The notes under the pieces: generated by a model
Told to the model about the DNA's origin: nothing
What the model saw: the letters and a program-made list of their open reading frames with translations, nothing else
The model's database searches: none
DNA from: HXMU1420-2 sp034670145
Lineage (GTDB): Bacteria; Pseudomonadota; Alphaproteobacteria; Rhodobacterales; Rhodobacteraceae
Assembly: GCA_034670145.1 (NCBI GenBank)
Contig: JAXMOA010000008.1
Span: forward strand, 184,613 to 248,612
DNA: 64,000 nt
Reading direction: 5' to 3'
Translations under genes and position numbers: made by a program
In this document: positions 8,866 to 18,212 of the stretch, piece by piece
How the letters are laid out: each line of letters starts with the position of its first letter
Numbering within the stretch: the first letter of the stretch is position 1

Positions 8866-10204
8866 CTTTAGCAGCCTTGATGTAAGTCATGGGGTTTACA
8901 GGTTTACCGTTCACGCGGATTTCATAATGTAGGTGCGTCCCGGTCGACCGTCCAGTGCTACCCATATCAGAGATGTGATCCCCGCGCGAGACCCTTTGGC
9001 CTTTTGTCACACGAATGCGCGAGTTGTGGGCATAACGCGTTTCGATGCCAAAGGCATGTTTGATGATCACCAGCCGACCAAAGCCAGAGCGCCAGCCCGC
9101 GAAATCGACCACGCCATCCGCGGTCGCGAAAATATCCGTTCCCTGGCGGCCGGCAAAATCCAGCCCATTGTGCATCCGGCGGCCGCCGGTTTTGGGATCG
9201 CGGCGGGTGCCGAAACCCGAGGTGAAGCGCACGGCCGCCTTGACCGGGCTGCCCAGGGGCACACGTTCGGCCGCGATGCGGTAGAGGTTCAGCTCGTCCA
9301 GCTGTCCCAGCACGCGATTGGCGCGCAACTCATCTGCGGTTGGCTCTTCGCCTCTGGTGGAAAAGCTGATCGGGGTCAGGGGGCCGCCCTGACCGGAATA
9401 GCCTTTGCGCACGGTTTCAATCATTTTTTCCGGCGGCAGACCCGCGCGGCGGAACATCTTGTTCAGCGGTTCGACCGAGATGGTCAGCGCTTCTTCGAGG
9501 CGGCGGAAGATCTTGTCGTTGCGTTCCTGCATCAGCTGGATTTCAACTTCGAGATGACTGACCTGATCCAGCGAGGCGCGGGCGTCCGCTTCGATCTGGT
9601 CGCGCTCTTTGGCTGTCCGGGCCAGCATGTCGGCCATGAAATCGGTCTGGGCCGAAGAGGCCAGGCTGTGCCCGCCAGCGCCCTGTCCCTGAACATTGGC
9701 CTGAAGCGCAGCGAGCTGGTCGCGCACCTCTTCGCGTTCCTTCATGGTGCCGCGCAGGGTGGATTGGATGACTTCGATCCCGGTGGACAATTCGTGGCGC
9801 TGGGTCTCTGAGGCGAGCAGCTCGGATTGCATGGTCGAGATTTGGGCCAGGGCCGCGTTGAAGCGGTTTTGAGCCTCCAGGGCCTCTTTGGCGCGCAGAT
9901 CCCGTTCGGAGGCAATCACGTTCAGACGCTCTTCGTACATCTGACGGTCGCGTTTGGCCTGTTCGCGGAAATTGCCGGCGCCGATGCTGTCCATCAGCAG
10001 GACCGCCGTCGCGACAATGGCCCAGGCAACGATCAGTGAACCGCCCGCAAAGGCCAGAAACTGGGTCTTGGACCGCAGTCTGATAAACCGTGTATCGGTA
10101 TCAGATTTCAAAAATAGCCGACGTTCCGGGAACCATCGTTCCAAAAGCGCGTGCGTCTTAATGGCCAGCCGTGTGCGCAAAAGCCTACCCCTTGTCCATC
10201 CCAT
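8855..10204 (-). CDS. M23 family metallopeptidase with membrane anchor and coiled coil
   Basis: A 449-residue cell-wall endopeptidase. A cytoplasmic basic N-terminus is followed by one membrane helix (FLAFAGGSLIVAWAIVATAVLL), a long coiled coil (roughly residues 85-260, rich in Glu/Gln/Arg) and a C-terminal LytM domain. Its zinc ligands are all present: HNGLDFAG (His, Asp) and GTHLHYEIR (HxH). These enzymes cut peptidoglycan crosslinks. The ATG at 10204 has AAGGGG directly against it, which is too close; an in-frame TTG at 10180 has AAGGGG at a proper 7-nt distance and may be the real start. The stop codon lies inside the bactofilin gene, so the two form an operon and probably one morphogenetic module. 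Confidence 0.92.
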   Translation of the reverse strand: MGWTRGRLLRTRLAIKTHALLERWFPERRLFLKSDTDTRFIRLRSKTQFLAFAGGSLIVAWAIVATAVLLMDSIGAGNFREQAKRDRQMYEERLNVIASERDLRAKEALEAQNRFNAALAQISTMQSELLASETQRHELSTGIEVIQSTLRGTMKEREEVRDQLAALQANVQGQGAGGHSLASSAQTDFMADMLARTAKERDQIEADARASLDQVSHLEVEIQLMQERNDKIFRRLEEALTISVEPLNKMFRRAGLPPEKMIETVRKGYSGQGGPLTPISFSTRGEEPTADELRANRVLGQLDELNLYRIAAERVPLGSPVKAAVRFTSGFGTRRDPKTGGRRMHNGLDFAGRQGTDIFATADGVVDFAGWRSGFGRLVIIKHAFGIETRYAHNSRIRVTKGQRVSRGDHISDMGSTGRSTGTHLHYEIRVNGKPVNPMTYIKAAKDVF

Positions 10205-10280
10205 CCCCTTGGCGCACTCTCTCGGGTTAACTTTTGTTAACGGGCACCTTAGCCTAGGGGAATAATCTAAACTGGGTTGT

Positions 10281-10301
10281 TTGGGCAAGAGTCTTGCCCA
10301 A
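10281..10301. promoter_or_regulatory. Perfect 21-bp dyad upstream of the M23-bactofilin operon
   Basis: TTGGGCAAGA, a single central base, then TCTTGCCCAA: two perfect 10-bp arms. It sits 77 bp upstream of the annotated M23 start and 118 bp past the stop of the DUF455 gene on the same strand. No T-run follows on the minus strand, so an operator is as likely as a terminator. No regulator gene is adjacent. Confidence 0.45.
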
Positions 10302-10418
10302 TTTCAGGTGCTTGATGCGGCAATCCGCACATCTTGGGCGGAATTTTGCCGACTTTTCGATGGCCGGGACGCAGTGTGCGCCCGCTGGATTGCAGGGGCG
10401 CGCAAGCGTGATTTGCCC

Positions 10419-11234
10419 TCAGGTATCCGAGGTCAGCGGCCAGTAGAAATCCGGCGGTATCCCGGCCTCGGCGCGCTTTTCTTCGTTGAACGGTGGCTTG
10501 AGCGTGGGTTGAAAATAGCGCCGCACAAGGTCGTGAAAGACCGGTTTGGGGTCCGAATTGCTGCGCCCACACAGGAAGTGAAACCATTTGGAGCCATAGG
10601 CCACATGGGCGACCTCTTCGGCATAGATGGTTTCCAGCGCGGCGACGGCATGGTCGATCCCGGCCTTGCGAAAAATCCCGATCATACCGGGGGTCACATC
10701 AAGGCCCCGCGCCTCGAGCACCATGGGCACAACGGCCAGTCGGCCCAGGATGTCATCGGCGGTATCCGTTGCGGCGCGCCACATGCCGGCATGGGCGGGC
10801 AGGGCGCCATAATGGCTGCCCAGTTGTTCAAGGCAGTCGGATAGAAGTTTGAAATGTTTGGATTCTTCGTCGGCGGCCTTGACCCAGTCATCATAGAAAC
10901 CCAGCGGCATGGGTTCATGGGTAAAGCGGGCGATGATGTCCCAATGCAGATCCACGGCGTTGAGTTCAATATGGGCAACCGCGTGCAGCAGGGCGATGCG
11001 CCCCGCCGGAGAGCCGGGTTTGCGTTTGGGCACATCGCGCGGGTCCACCAGGGCCGGTTGGTCGGGGCGGGCGGGATGTGTCGGCGGCGTGGCCTGACCC
11101 AGCGGGATTTCCGGAGCGTCCCCGTTGCGTGCGGCAAACCAGGCGGCTGCATGGCGATGGGACAGGGCGGTTTTGGCGCGTCCGTCTGCTGTGGTCAGCA
11201 CCTCGGTGGCCATCTGGGCGAGTGTTTGTGTCAT
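10419..11234 (-). CDS. Ferritin-like domain protein (DUF455)
   Basis: A 271-residue protein with a four-helix ferritin-like core. The putative di-metal ligands are in HAVAHIELNAVDLHWD, AADEESKHFK, VLEARGLDV and YAEEVAHVAYG, the alternating Glu and ExxH pattern of this fold. DUF455 proteins are related to the MiaE-type tRNA hydroxylase fold, but a reaction for this family is not established to my knowledge. The start at 11234 (MTQTLAQMATEV) is chosen over an in-frame ATG six codons upstream because it matches the usual family start. Its nearest upstream gene on the same strand is bcp, 104 bp away. Confidence 0.85.
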   Translation of the reverse strand: MTQTLAQMATEVLTTADGRAKTALSHRHAAAWFAARNGDAPEIPLGQATPPTHPARPDQPALVDPRDVPKRKPGSPAGRIALLHAVAHIELNAVDLHWDIIARFTHEPMPLGFYDDWVKAADEESKHFKLLSDCLEQLGSHYGALPAHAGMWRAATDTADDILGRLAVVPMVLEARGLDVTPGMIGIFRKAGIDHAVAALETIYAEEVAHVAYGSKWFHFLCGRSNSDPKPVFHDLVRRYFQPTLKPPFNEEKRAEAGIPPDFYWPLTSDT

Positions 11235-11338
11235 GGCGGCTGTGTAGCGCAACGCCGTTGGACTGCAAGTGGCGGACGCGCCGTTTTGCGCCGTCCGCCG
11301 ATTGGTCTGTTGCGTTTTGTGCGGGTCGGAACCGTGGG

Positions 11339-11800
11339 TCAGAGGGCCTGAACCGCCTCCAGCACCGCTTCGACGTGGCCTGGCACTTTGACCTTGTCCC
11401 AGCGTTGGGCCACAATGCCATTGGCGTCGATCAGCACCGTTGTCCGCTCGATCCCCATGAAGGTCTTGCCGTACATCTTCTTTTCTTTCCAGGTGCCGTA
11501 GTCTTCACAGGTTTGCCCGTGTTCATCCGAGAGCAGCGGCACCGTCAGCCCGTGTTTGGCGACGAATTTGTCGTGGCTTTTCACGCTGTCCTTTGACAGG
11601 CCCAGGACCTGAGCGCCGGCGGCCTCAAAAGCGGCCAGATGTTCGGAAAAGCCGATGCTTTCCTTGGTGCAGCCAGAGGTGTCGTCACGCGGATAAAAGA
11701 ACAAGACCACCTTGCTGCCGCGCAGGTCAGACAGGGTAACTGTTTCGCCACCATCTCGGGGCAAGGTGAAATCAGGCGCATTGTCGCCACTATTGGGCAT
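11339..11800 (-). CDS. bcp: Thioredoxin-dependent peroxiredoxin Bcp
   Basis: A 153-residue peroxiredoxin of the Bcp/PrxQ group, which reduces hydroperoxides in the cytoplasm. The thioredoxin-fold core reads VVLFFYPRDDTSGCTKE; C44 is the peroxidatic cysteine and R115-T116 region in GIERTTVLID holds the conserved arginine. The resolving cysteine that many Bcp proteins have five residues later is an isoleucine here (I49); the only other cysteine is C98 in TCEDYG. It therefore works as a 1-Cys type or uses C98. The PGCT proline is also replaced by serine. It is divergent from the large AsmA-type gene, 82 bp apart. Confidence 0.93.
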   Translation of the reverse strand: MPNSGDNAPDFTLPRDGGETVTLSDLRGSKVVLFFYPRDDTSGCTKESIGFSEHLAAFEAAGAQVLGLSKDSVKSHDKFVAKHGLTVPLLSDEHGQTCEDYGTWKEKKMYGKTFMGIERTTVLIDANGIVAQRWDKVKVPGHVEAVLEAVQAL

Positions 11801-11882
11801 TTTCGGGTCTCCGGGCTTGGTCAGTTATGGGTTTCAAATTAGGGCAGGAGGACGCAGAATAAAGGCGTGGATTGTCAAAGAT

Positions 11883-14800
11883 ATGACTGAGGTGTCAAGA
11901 GAGCTGGCGGAAACGCAGCCAGAGCATGATCCGGCGGAAACGCCGGAGCCGATACGTCTGTCTGTGGCGGATGCTTTGGAGGATCGCTCCGAAGGGGCGG
12001 GCCAGGGCGGCGCTGCTGTGGATGGGGCGGGTGACTCTGATGTGACGGCGGGGGCTGGCACGGGCGCTGTGAACCGCGCGCCGGTGCGGGCAAAGCGGCG
12101 CCATCGGCCGGTGCGCTTTATCTGGCTGCATGCGGCCTGGTCCTGCTTTGTTGGCGTCTTTGTGCTGTTGGTGATGATTGTCGGTCTGATGGCGGTCATG
12201 GGCCGCACGCTGGAGGCGCCCAGCTGGGTGCGGACCCAGCTGCAAACCCGCATCGACGCGGCGCTGGATGGCAAGATGTTATTCGCCTTTGGTGAAATTG
12301 CGCTGGCGGCGGGGGATGACTGGCTGCCGCGGATTCGGCTGCGCGATCTGGTGTTGAGCCAGCCCGATGGGGTCGAGGTGCTGCGCCTGGCGGATGCGGA
12401 GGTGGGGTTTTCGATCCCGGCTTTGATGCAGGGGCAGATGCGCCCGAACAAGGTTTTGGTGACAGGGGTTTTTGCGACATTGCGGATGGATCGCGATGGG
12501 GCTGTTGCCTTGACCATGGGCGATGCGGCAGCCCCGGTTGGCGAGGCGCAGACAATGGCGCATTTGATGGAGAGCTGGGACGAGGCTCTGGAAGAGCCGA
12601 TATTGTCGCGCTTGTCAGTATTCGAAATTCAGTCCCTGACCCTGCGCTATGAAAATGCCCGGGCCGGGCGGGCCTGGACCGTGGATGGCGGGCAGGTTCT
12701 GGCGCGGCGCAAGGGGCAGGATCTGCGGTTGTCGGGGGTGTTTTCGCTGCTCAGCGGGCGCGATTATGCCAGTGCCGTTCAGATGAATTATTCCAGCCGG
12801 ATCGGGGATCTGGCCGCCGAGTTCGGATTTTCGGTGACGGATATCGCGGCCGAGGATGTGGCGGCGCAGACTGTTGCGCTGAACTGGATGGAGGTTCTGC
12901 GCGCGCCGATCTCGGGCGGGTTTCGCGGCGAGGTTCTGGAGGATGGCAGCCTGGGGCCGGTCAGCGCCTCTTTGCAGATCGGGCCGGGCGTGTTGCAGCC
13001 GACCGACAGCACGCGTCCGATTCCCTTTGTGCATGCTGGCACCTACCTGACCTATACGCCTGCGGAACAGAAGCTGGTGTTTGATCAGGTGTCCCTGCAA
13101 AGCCCCTGGGCCTCGGGTGTGGCAGAGGGGAGCGCCTATCTGAACGGGGTCGAGGACGGGCGCCTGCACGATCTGGTCGGGCAGGTGCGATTGCGGGATG
13201 TGCGGGTCAACCCGGCGGGCCTCTATGATGAAACCATGGCGATGTCCGAGGCCTCGGCCGATTTCCGGCTGGAGCTGGATCCTTTCCTGCTGACATTGGG
13301 CGAGTTGCAGATTTCAGACGGGCCAAGCACGTTTCTGACCTCTGGCCGGTTGGCGGCAGAGCCTGACGGCTGGAGCGTGGCGCTGGATGCGCATGTCAAT
13401 CAGATCCAGGCGGATCGGCTGTTGCAGATCTGGCCGCAGCAGGCGGTGGTCAAGCCGCGCGCCTGGGTGGAGGAAAACCTGCTGCGCGGCACGCTGAGCG
13501 ACGTTGACTTTGCCTTGCGTACACAGCCGGGCGCGGCGCCGGATCTGTATCTGGACTTCGATTTTGCCGATACGGCGATCACCGTGACAAAATGGTTGCC
13601 GCCGTTGACGGGCGCGCGGGGCACGGCGTCTTTGATGAAAGATCGCTTTGCGGTGACTGCTTTTGAAGGGTCGATGGACAGCGGCGACCATGGGGTATTG
13701 GATGCGGCGGGCACGTCCTTTGTGATTGCCAATACCAAGATCAAGCCGGACACGCCTGCGCAAGTGCAGCTGCAGGCAGAGGGGCCGGCGGCGGCTGTGC
13801 TGGCATTGCTGAACCGTCCGCCTCTGGCGGTTTTGAAGAACACGACCTTGCCGGTGGATATGGCGGGGGGCACGGTGCGGGCCACCGGCACGCTGGATTG
13901 GCCGTTGAAGAAAGGTCTGAAATTCACCGAGACGGATTTTCGCGTCAGCGGTGTGATCGAAGGGGTCGAAAGCACGATCTTGGTGCCGGGTCACCGGATC
14001 ACTGCGGAGTCACTGGCGATTGAGGTGGATAATACCCATGTCAGCCTGACCGGACCTGCCGAAATCAGCGGCATTCCGGTGGTGGCCCAATGGTTCCAAC
14101 CGATTGGCGAAGGGCCGCCAAAACCCGGGCGACTGGCCGGAGAGATCGAGCTGTCAGGCGCGGGCGTCGAGGCGTTCAAGATCGGCCTGCCGCCGGGATC
14201 GGTGCGGGGGGCCGGACCGGCAGAGTTTGTGATTGACCTGGTCCCCGGACAAGCGCCGGTGATGCGGATGAGCTCGACCCTGGAGGGGGTGGCCCTGTCC
14301 ATTGGATCGCTGGGCTGGTCGAAACCGGCGAGTGCCTCGGGCAAACTGGAGATGCGGGTCGTCTTGGGCGATCAGCCCCAGGTCGAAAGCCTGACGCTGA
14401 ATGCGGCGGGGCTGAGCGCGCAGGGGCGGATCACGACACGCTCTGACGGCGGGCTGGACCGGGCGTCTTTTTCCTCGGTCCGGTTGGGCAATTGGTTGAA
14501 CACGCCGGTTGATATCGTCGGACGCGGCCCGAATGTGCCGGTGGGGCTGGAGATACGGGGCGGTTCGCTGGACATGCCGCGTGCCACATTCGGAGACAGC
14601 GAAGGCGAGTCTGGCCCGGTGAATGTCTCTTTGCAGAAGCTAAAGATCACGGACAGCATTTATCTGACCGACTTCAAAGGTAAATTTTCCGGCGGCGCGG
14701 GGCTGGCGGGCCCGTTCTCGGGGTTGTTGGGCGGGCGCACACCGGTCACGGGCAGGGTTGTGCCCTCGGAAGGGCGCAGCGCCTTTGTCGTCGAGGCGTC

Positions 14801-15422
14801 TGATGCGGGCGGCGTGCTGCGGGACGCCGGGCTGCTGACCCAGGCGCGCAGCGGCACATTCACGATGACACTGAAACCGGTTGTGGGCGCCGGCACATAT
14901 GACGGATCGGCGCGGATCAGGAACCTGCGTGTGACCGATGCGCCGGCTGTGGCCGCCTTGTTGGATGCGGCCAGCATTGTCGGGTTGCTGGATGAGCTGG
15001 CCGGCTCGGGCATTCTGTTTGGCGATGTGCAGGCGCGATTCCGCCTGACTCCGGAACAGATGATCCTGTATCAGGGCAGCGCCGAGGGCCCGTCCATGGG
15101 GCTGTCGATGGATGGCGTCTATGATATCGACGCGGATCGCCTGCGGATGCAGGGCGTGTTCTCTCCGCTGTATCTGATCAATTCGATCGGATCGCTGCTG
15201 ACCCGCAAGGGCGAAGGGTTGATCGGGTTGAGCTATACTCTGGGCGGACAGGCCTCTGACCCGCAGGTGCAGGTCAATCCGCTGAGCGCCCTGACCCCGG
15301 GCATGTTGCGCGAGGTTCTGCGCAAGCCGCCTCCAAAGGATCCGAATGAACCAGAGCGCGGATCCGCCCGCACCAGCCCCCATTCTCAGGACCTGAAGGA
15401 TGGCGCGATGGGCGGACGGTGA
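11883..15422 (+). CDS. Large AsmA/YhdP-like envelope protein (DUF3971)
   Basis: A 1179-residue protein with a cytoplasmic acidic head (residues 1-75), a single membrane helix near residues 80-108 (FIWLHAAWSCFVGVFVLLVMIVGLMAVMG split by the membrane), and a long periplasmic beta-rich body of repeated short strands. The C-terminal part (GSARIRNLRVTDAPAVAALLDAASIVGLLDELAGSG and the following MSLDGVYDIDADRLRMQG-like strands) matches the AsmA-like/DUF3971 family, now seen as bridge-like carriers that move phospholipids between inner and outer membranes. The ATG at 11883 has only a weak upstream site; no better in-frame start was found. Length is close to YhdP-type proteins. Specific lipid role is inferred from the family. 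Confidence 0.82.
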   Translation: MTEVSRELAETQPEHDPAETPEPIRLSVADALEDRSEGAGQGGAAVDGAGDSDVTAGAGTGAVNRAPVRAKRRHRPVRFIWLHAAWSCFVGVFVLLVMIVGLMAVMGRTLEAPSWVRTQLQTRIDAALDGKMLFAFGEIALAAGDDWLPRIRLRDLVLSQPDGVEVLRLADAEVGFSIPALMQGQMRPNKVLVTGVFATLRMDRDGAVALTMGDAAAPVGEAQTMAHLMESWDEALEEPILSRLSVFEIQSLTLRYENARAGRAWTVDGGQVLARRKGQDLRLSGVFSLLSGRDYASAVQMNYSSRIGDLAAEFGFSVTDIAAEDVAAQTVALNWMEVLRAPISGGFRGEVLEDGSLGPVSASLQIGPGVLQPTDSTRPIPFVHAGTYLTYTPAEQKLVFDQVSLQSPWASGVAEGSAYLNGVEDGRLHDLVGQVRLRDVRVNPAGLYDETMAMSEASADFRLELDPFLLTLGELQISDGPSTFLTSGRLAAEPDGWSVALDAHVNQIQADRLLQIWPQQAVVKPRAWVEENLLRGTLSDVDFALRTQPGAAPDLYLDFDFADTAITVTKWLPPLTGARGTASLMKDRFAVTAFEGSMDSGDHGVLDAAGTSFVIANTKIKPDTPAQVQLQAEGPAAAVLALLNRPPLAVLKNTTLPVDMAGGTVRATGTLDWPLKKGLKFTETDFRVSGVIEGVESTILVPGHRITAESLAIEVDNTHVSLTGPAEISGIPVVAQWFQPIGEGPPKPGRLAGEIELSGAGVEAFKIGLPPGSVRGAGPAEFVIDLVPGQAPVMRMSSTLEGVALSIGSLGWSKPASASGKLEMRVVLGDQPQVESLTLNAAGLSAQGRITTRSDGGLDRASFSSVRLGNWLNTPVDIVGRGPNVPVGLEIRGGSLDMPRATFGDSEGESGPVNVSLQKLKITDSIYLTDFKGKFSGGAGLAGPFSGLLGGRTPVTGRVVPSEGRSAFVVEASDAGGVLRDAGLLTQARSGTFTMTLKPVVGAGTYDGSARIRNLRVTDAPAVAALLDAASIVGLLDELAGSGILFGDVQARFRLTPEQMILYQGSAEGPSMGLSMDGVYDIDADRLRMQGVFSPLYLINSIGSLLTRKGEGLIGLSYTLGGQASDPQVQVNPLSALTPGMLREVLRKPPPKDPNEPERGSARTSPHSQDLKDGAMGGR

Positions 15423-15452
15423 ACTGCGGGTTGTAAAGGGGGCTGGCCCGGC

Positions 15453-15968
15453 TCAGCGCCGGGTTTCACGCGCGTTTTCGACGCCCTTGACCCGGATGAC
15501 CCGGGTTTCCCGCAGATCCTGATTGGTCAGGCTGCGCGCCACAATCACACGCCGCGAGGCTTCTGATCCGACGGGGCGTGGATTTTCGGGGTAGAGCACT
15601 TCGAATGTGTACTCCAGCACACCGTCGATCGCCTTGCCATCCGGGGATGCGGTGACCAGTCGCGCCGCATAGGCCCCTTGAACGCGGCCCACACCGGTGA
15701 CCCGGACAATCGCACCCTCGGTCGTACGATCCACCGTCAGGTCAAGGATTTGCTGAATCGGCACATGTTTGTCCACTTGCTCTTCCGGTTTGCGCGAAAG
15801 GATGCTGGTGCTGGTCGGGATCAGCGGATTGACCGAACCCGCGTCAGCCTCCACAGGGACGCTGCGACTGCGACCAAACCAATTGCCGGGGTTCAACCGG
15901 CTGTCGCTCCAGCCACAGGCGCCGAGCGCCAGGCTTGCGACCAATAGGAGCATCAACGCTCGGATCAT
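15453..15968 (-). CDS. Conserved lipoprotein, function unknown
   Basis: A 171-residue protein with a lipoprotein signal: a short basic N-terminus, a hydrophobic stretch MLLLVASLALGAC and a lipobox LGAC with the acylated cysteine at residue 18. After a Pro/Ser-rich spacer comes a single beta-rich domain with TEGAIVRVTGVGRVQGAYAARL and LEYTFEVLYPENPRP. The residue after the lipidated Cys is Gly, so an outer-membrane location is expected by the usual sorting rule. I do not recognise the family by name. The gene is convergent with the AsmA-like gene, whose envelope role fits, but there is no direct link. Confidence 0.78.
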   Translation of the reverse strand: MIRALMLLLVASLALGACGWSDSRLNPGNWFGRSRSVPVEADAGSVNPLIPTSTSILSRKPEEQVDKHVPIQQILDLTVDRTTEGAIVRVTGVGRVQGAYAARLVTASPDGKAIDGVLEYTFEVLYPENPRPVGSEASRRVIVARSLTNQDLRETRVIRVKGVENARETRR

Positions 15969-16099
15969 GTTGTGCCTGCCATCTGTTCACTGCTGAATTT
16001 TGGATTAGCCTATCTGGACGCAGTTTAAAAGGGTCTGGCGATCTGGACAGCAGCGCCCCGGCGGCTTACCTCAGCGACAGGCAGAATGCGGAGAATGAA

Positions 16100-16510
16100 A
16101 TGGCAAGCGCGGCCTTTGAAGAAGTTGTCGAGGATTTCGAATTCCTGGAAGATTGGGAAGACCGCTATCGCTATGTGATCGAGCGGGGGCGGGCGATGGA
16201 TCCGCTGAACGATGCCTTGAAAGTAGATGCAAACAAAATGCATGGCTGCGCCAGCCAGGTGTGGTTGTTTCCACGGATCGAAGATGGCGTGTTCAGCTTT
16301 GAGGGCGACAGTGACGCGATGATCGTGCGCGGCCTGATCGCGGTGCTGACGGCGCTCTACAACGGGTTGCCTGTGGCGGAAATTGCGGCGGTCGATGCCG
16401 CGGCAGAGCTGGCGCGGCTGGGGCTGAATGACCATCTCTCCGCACAACGCTCGAACGGGTTGCGCGCGATGATTGAGCGGATCAGGCTGGTGGCGGCGCA
16501 AAACGGCTGA
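16100..16510 (+). CDS. SufE-family sulfur acceptor protein
   Basis: A 136-residue SufE-type protein. SufE takes persulfide sulfur from the cysteine desulfurase SufS and passes it to the iron-sulfur cluster scaffold. The sulfur-accepting cysteine C50 lies in the diagnostic HGCASQVW motif, and the C-terminal LxxHLSAQRSNGLRAMIERIR segment is also typical. The start at 16100 follows GGAGAATGA and gives family length; the frame is open further upstream. No other suf genes are near, so this is an isolated copy. Confidence 0.93.
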   Translation: MASAAFEEVVEDFEFLEDWEDRYRYVIERGRAMDPLNDALKVDANKMHGCASQVWLFPRIEDGVFSFEGDSDAMIVRGLIAVLTALYNGLPVAEIAAVDAAAELARLGLNDHLSAQRSNGLRAMIERIRLVAAQNG

Positions 16511-16524
16511 GCCCGGACGCCACA

Positions 16525-16545
16525 CGAAAATTCGCCGAATTTTCG
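16525..16545 (+). terminator. AT-rich palindrome after the SufE-type gene
   Basis: CGAAAATTCG, one central base, CGAATTTTCG: a perfect 10-bp dyad 14 bp after the SufE stop codon, between convergent genes. It shares its core with the palindrome at 8223-8241. It may serve as a bidirectional terminator. Confidence 0.45.
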
Positions 16546-16562
16546 GTCACGCTGTGCGCTGA

Positions 16563-17210
16563 TCAGTCGGTCCCGGCCCAATTGGTCAATGTGGTTGACA
16601 GGTCGCCATACCCGGTAAAACGGCGTTCAAATGCAAGCCCCAGCCGCGCCGCACAGTCCTGCGCACGCGCCGTGAGGGCAGGATCGTCGGTTTGTGCCTG
16701 ATACACCAGTTTGGTGTAATGCCCGAAATACATGTCCCGCAGTTGCGGATGACGATCCAGACCCAGGGGCGTCCAGACAAATGCGTCAAACTGCCGGGCC
16801 AGAAAATCGGTCAGATAAAAGGCCGAAATTTCATCCGAGAAATCTTCTTCAAACCGCTGGTTGCCTTCAAAGAACGAATAGCAATGCGGTCCCCGGACCA
16901 TTTCGACACCCAGCTCTGCGCATTTCGCCTGCAACTGCCCGCCCGTGCCGCAATCGGCGTAGACAACATAGATCCGATCATAGGCCTGCCGATGTTTGGC
17001 CACCGCGGCCGCCACCGCATCCGTGATCTGTTCAGGATGATTGTGCAGGATGGCTGGCAAACAGGTCAGATCCATATGCGACCAGCCGTTGGCCGCGCGC
17101 AGGGCCAGGATCTCGCGCGCCAGCGCGCCACAGGCGATCAACAGGATCCGCCCCTGGCCAGAGGCGGGCAAACCGTGTTCGGTCAATTCTGCATCGCTGG
17201 TCTGTGTCAT
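16563..17210 (-). CDS. DUF1638 family protein
   Basis: A 215-residue DUF1638 protein. After a short variable head it reads GRILLIACGALAREILAL, then DLTCLPAILHNHPEQI, VVYADCGTGGQLQ and RGPHCYSFFEGN, with conserved His and Cys residues (CGA, CLPAxLHxxP, DCG, HCY) that could form a metal or cofactor site. The family commonly sits beside corrinoid proteins and methyltransferases, and here it follows the corrinoid protein gene on the same strand, 92 bp downstream of it. A role in corrinoid-dependent methyl transfer is inferred from this context only. The start at 17210 (MTQTSDAEL) is preferred to the longer frame opening at 17378. Confidence 0.88.
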   Translation of the reverse strand: MTQTSDAELTEHGLPASGQGRILLIACGALAREILALRAANGWSHMDLTCLPAILHNHPEQITDAVAAAVAKHRQAYDRIYVVYADCGTGGQLQAKCAELGVEMVRGPHCYSFFEGNQRFEEDFSDEISAFYLTDFLARQFDAFVWTPLGLDRHPQLRDMYFGHYTKLVYQAQTDDPALTARAQDCAARLGLAFERRFTGYGDLSTTLTNWAGTD

Positions 17211-17302
17211 ACTGCCTTGGTGTAGGGCGCGACCGATGGCCACGCCCTGTAGGATGAACTGCGGTTCAGCCCGGGTTTGGGCGAAACGCCCGTTGGCCAG
17301 GC

Positions 17303-18004
<702 letters not shown>

Positions 18005-18212
18005 GGGCGCGATTCCTTGATTATTGGGCGGACCCTGGCTGTGACACTCAGGTCCGGTTTCGCCGGTTTTGCCCCGGTGTGACTGCGACAATTGCGACAT
18101 GGAGGGCGTCGCAACCGACCTGCGGTCGGGTTGGGGCAAATTTTGACACGGATTGCGGGGGGATGGCTTGGCGGATCTTGCGTTTGTTCTCTTTATGTTC
18201 CATTTTGCCCGT

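Noticed and set aside
18005..18212. Possible B12, SAM or SAH riboswitch between the corrinoid and radical SAM genes
   Set aside because: I could find a small CCGACC/GGTCGG stem but none of the conserved cores of those riboswitches.
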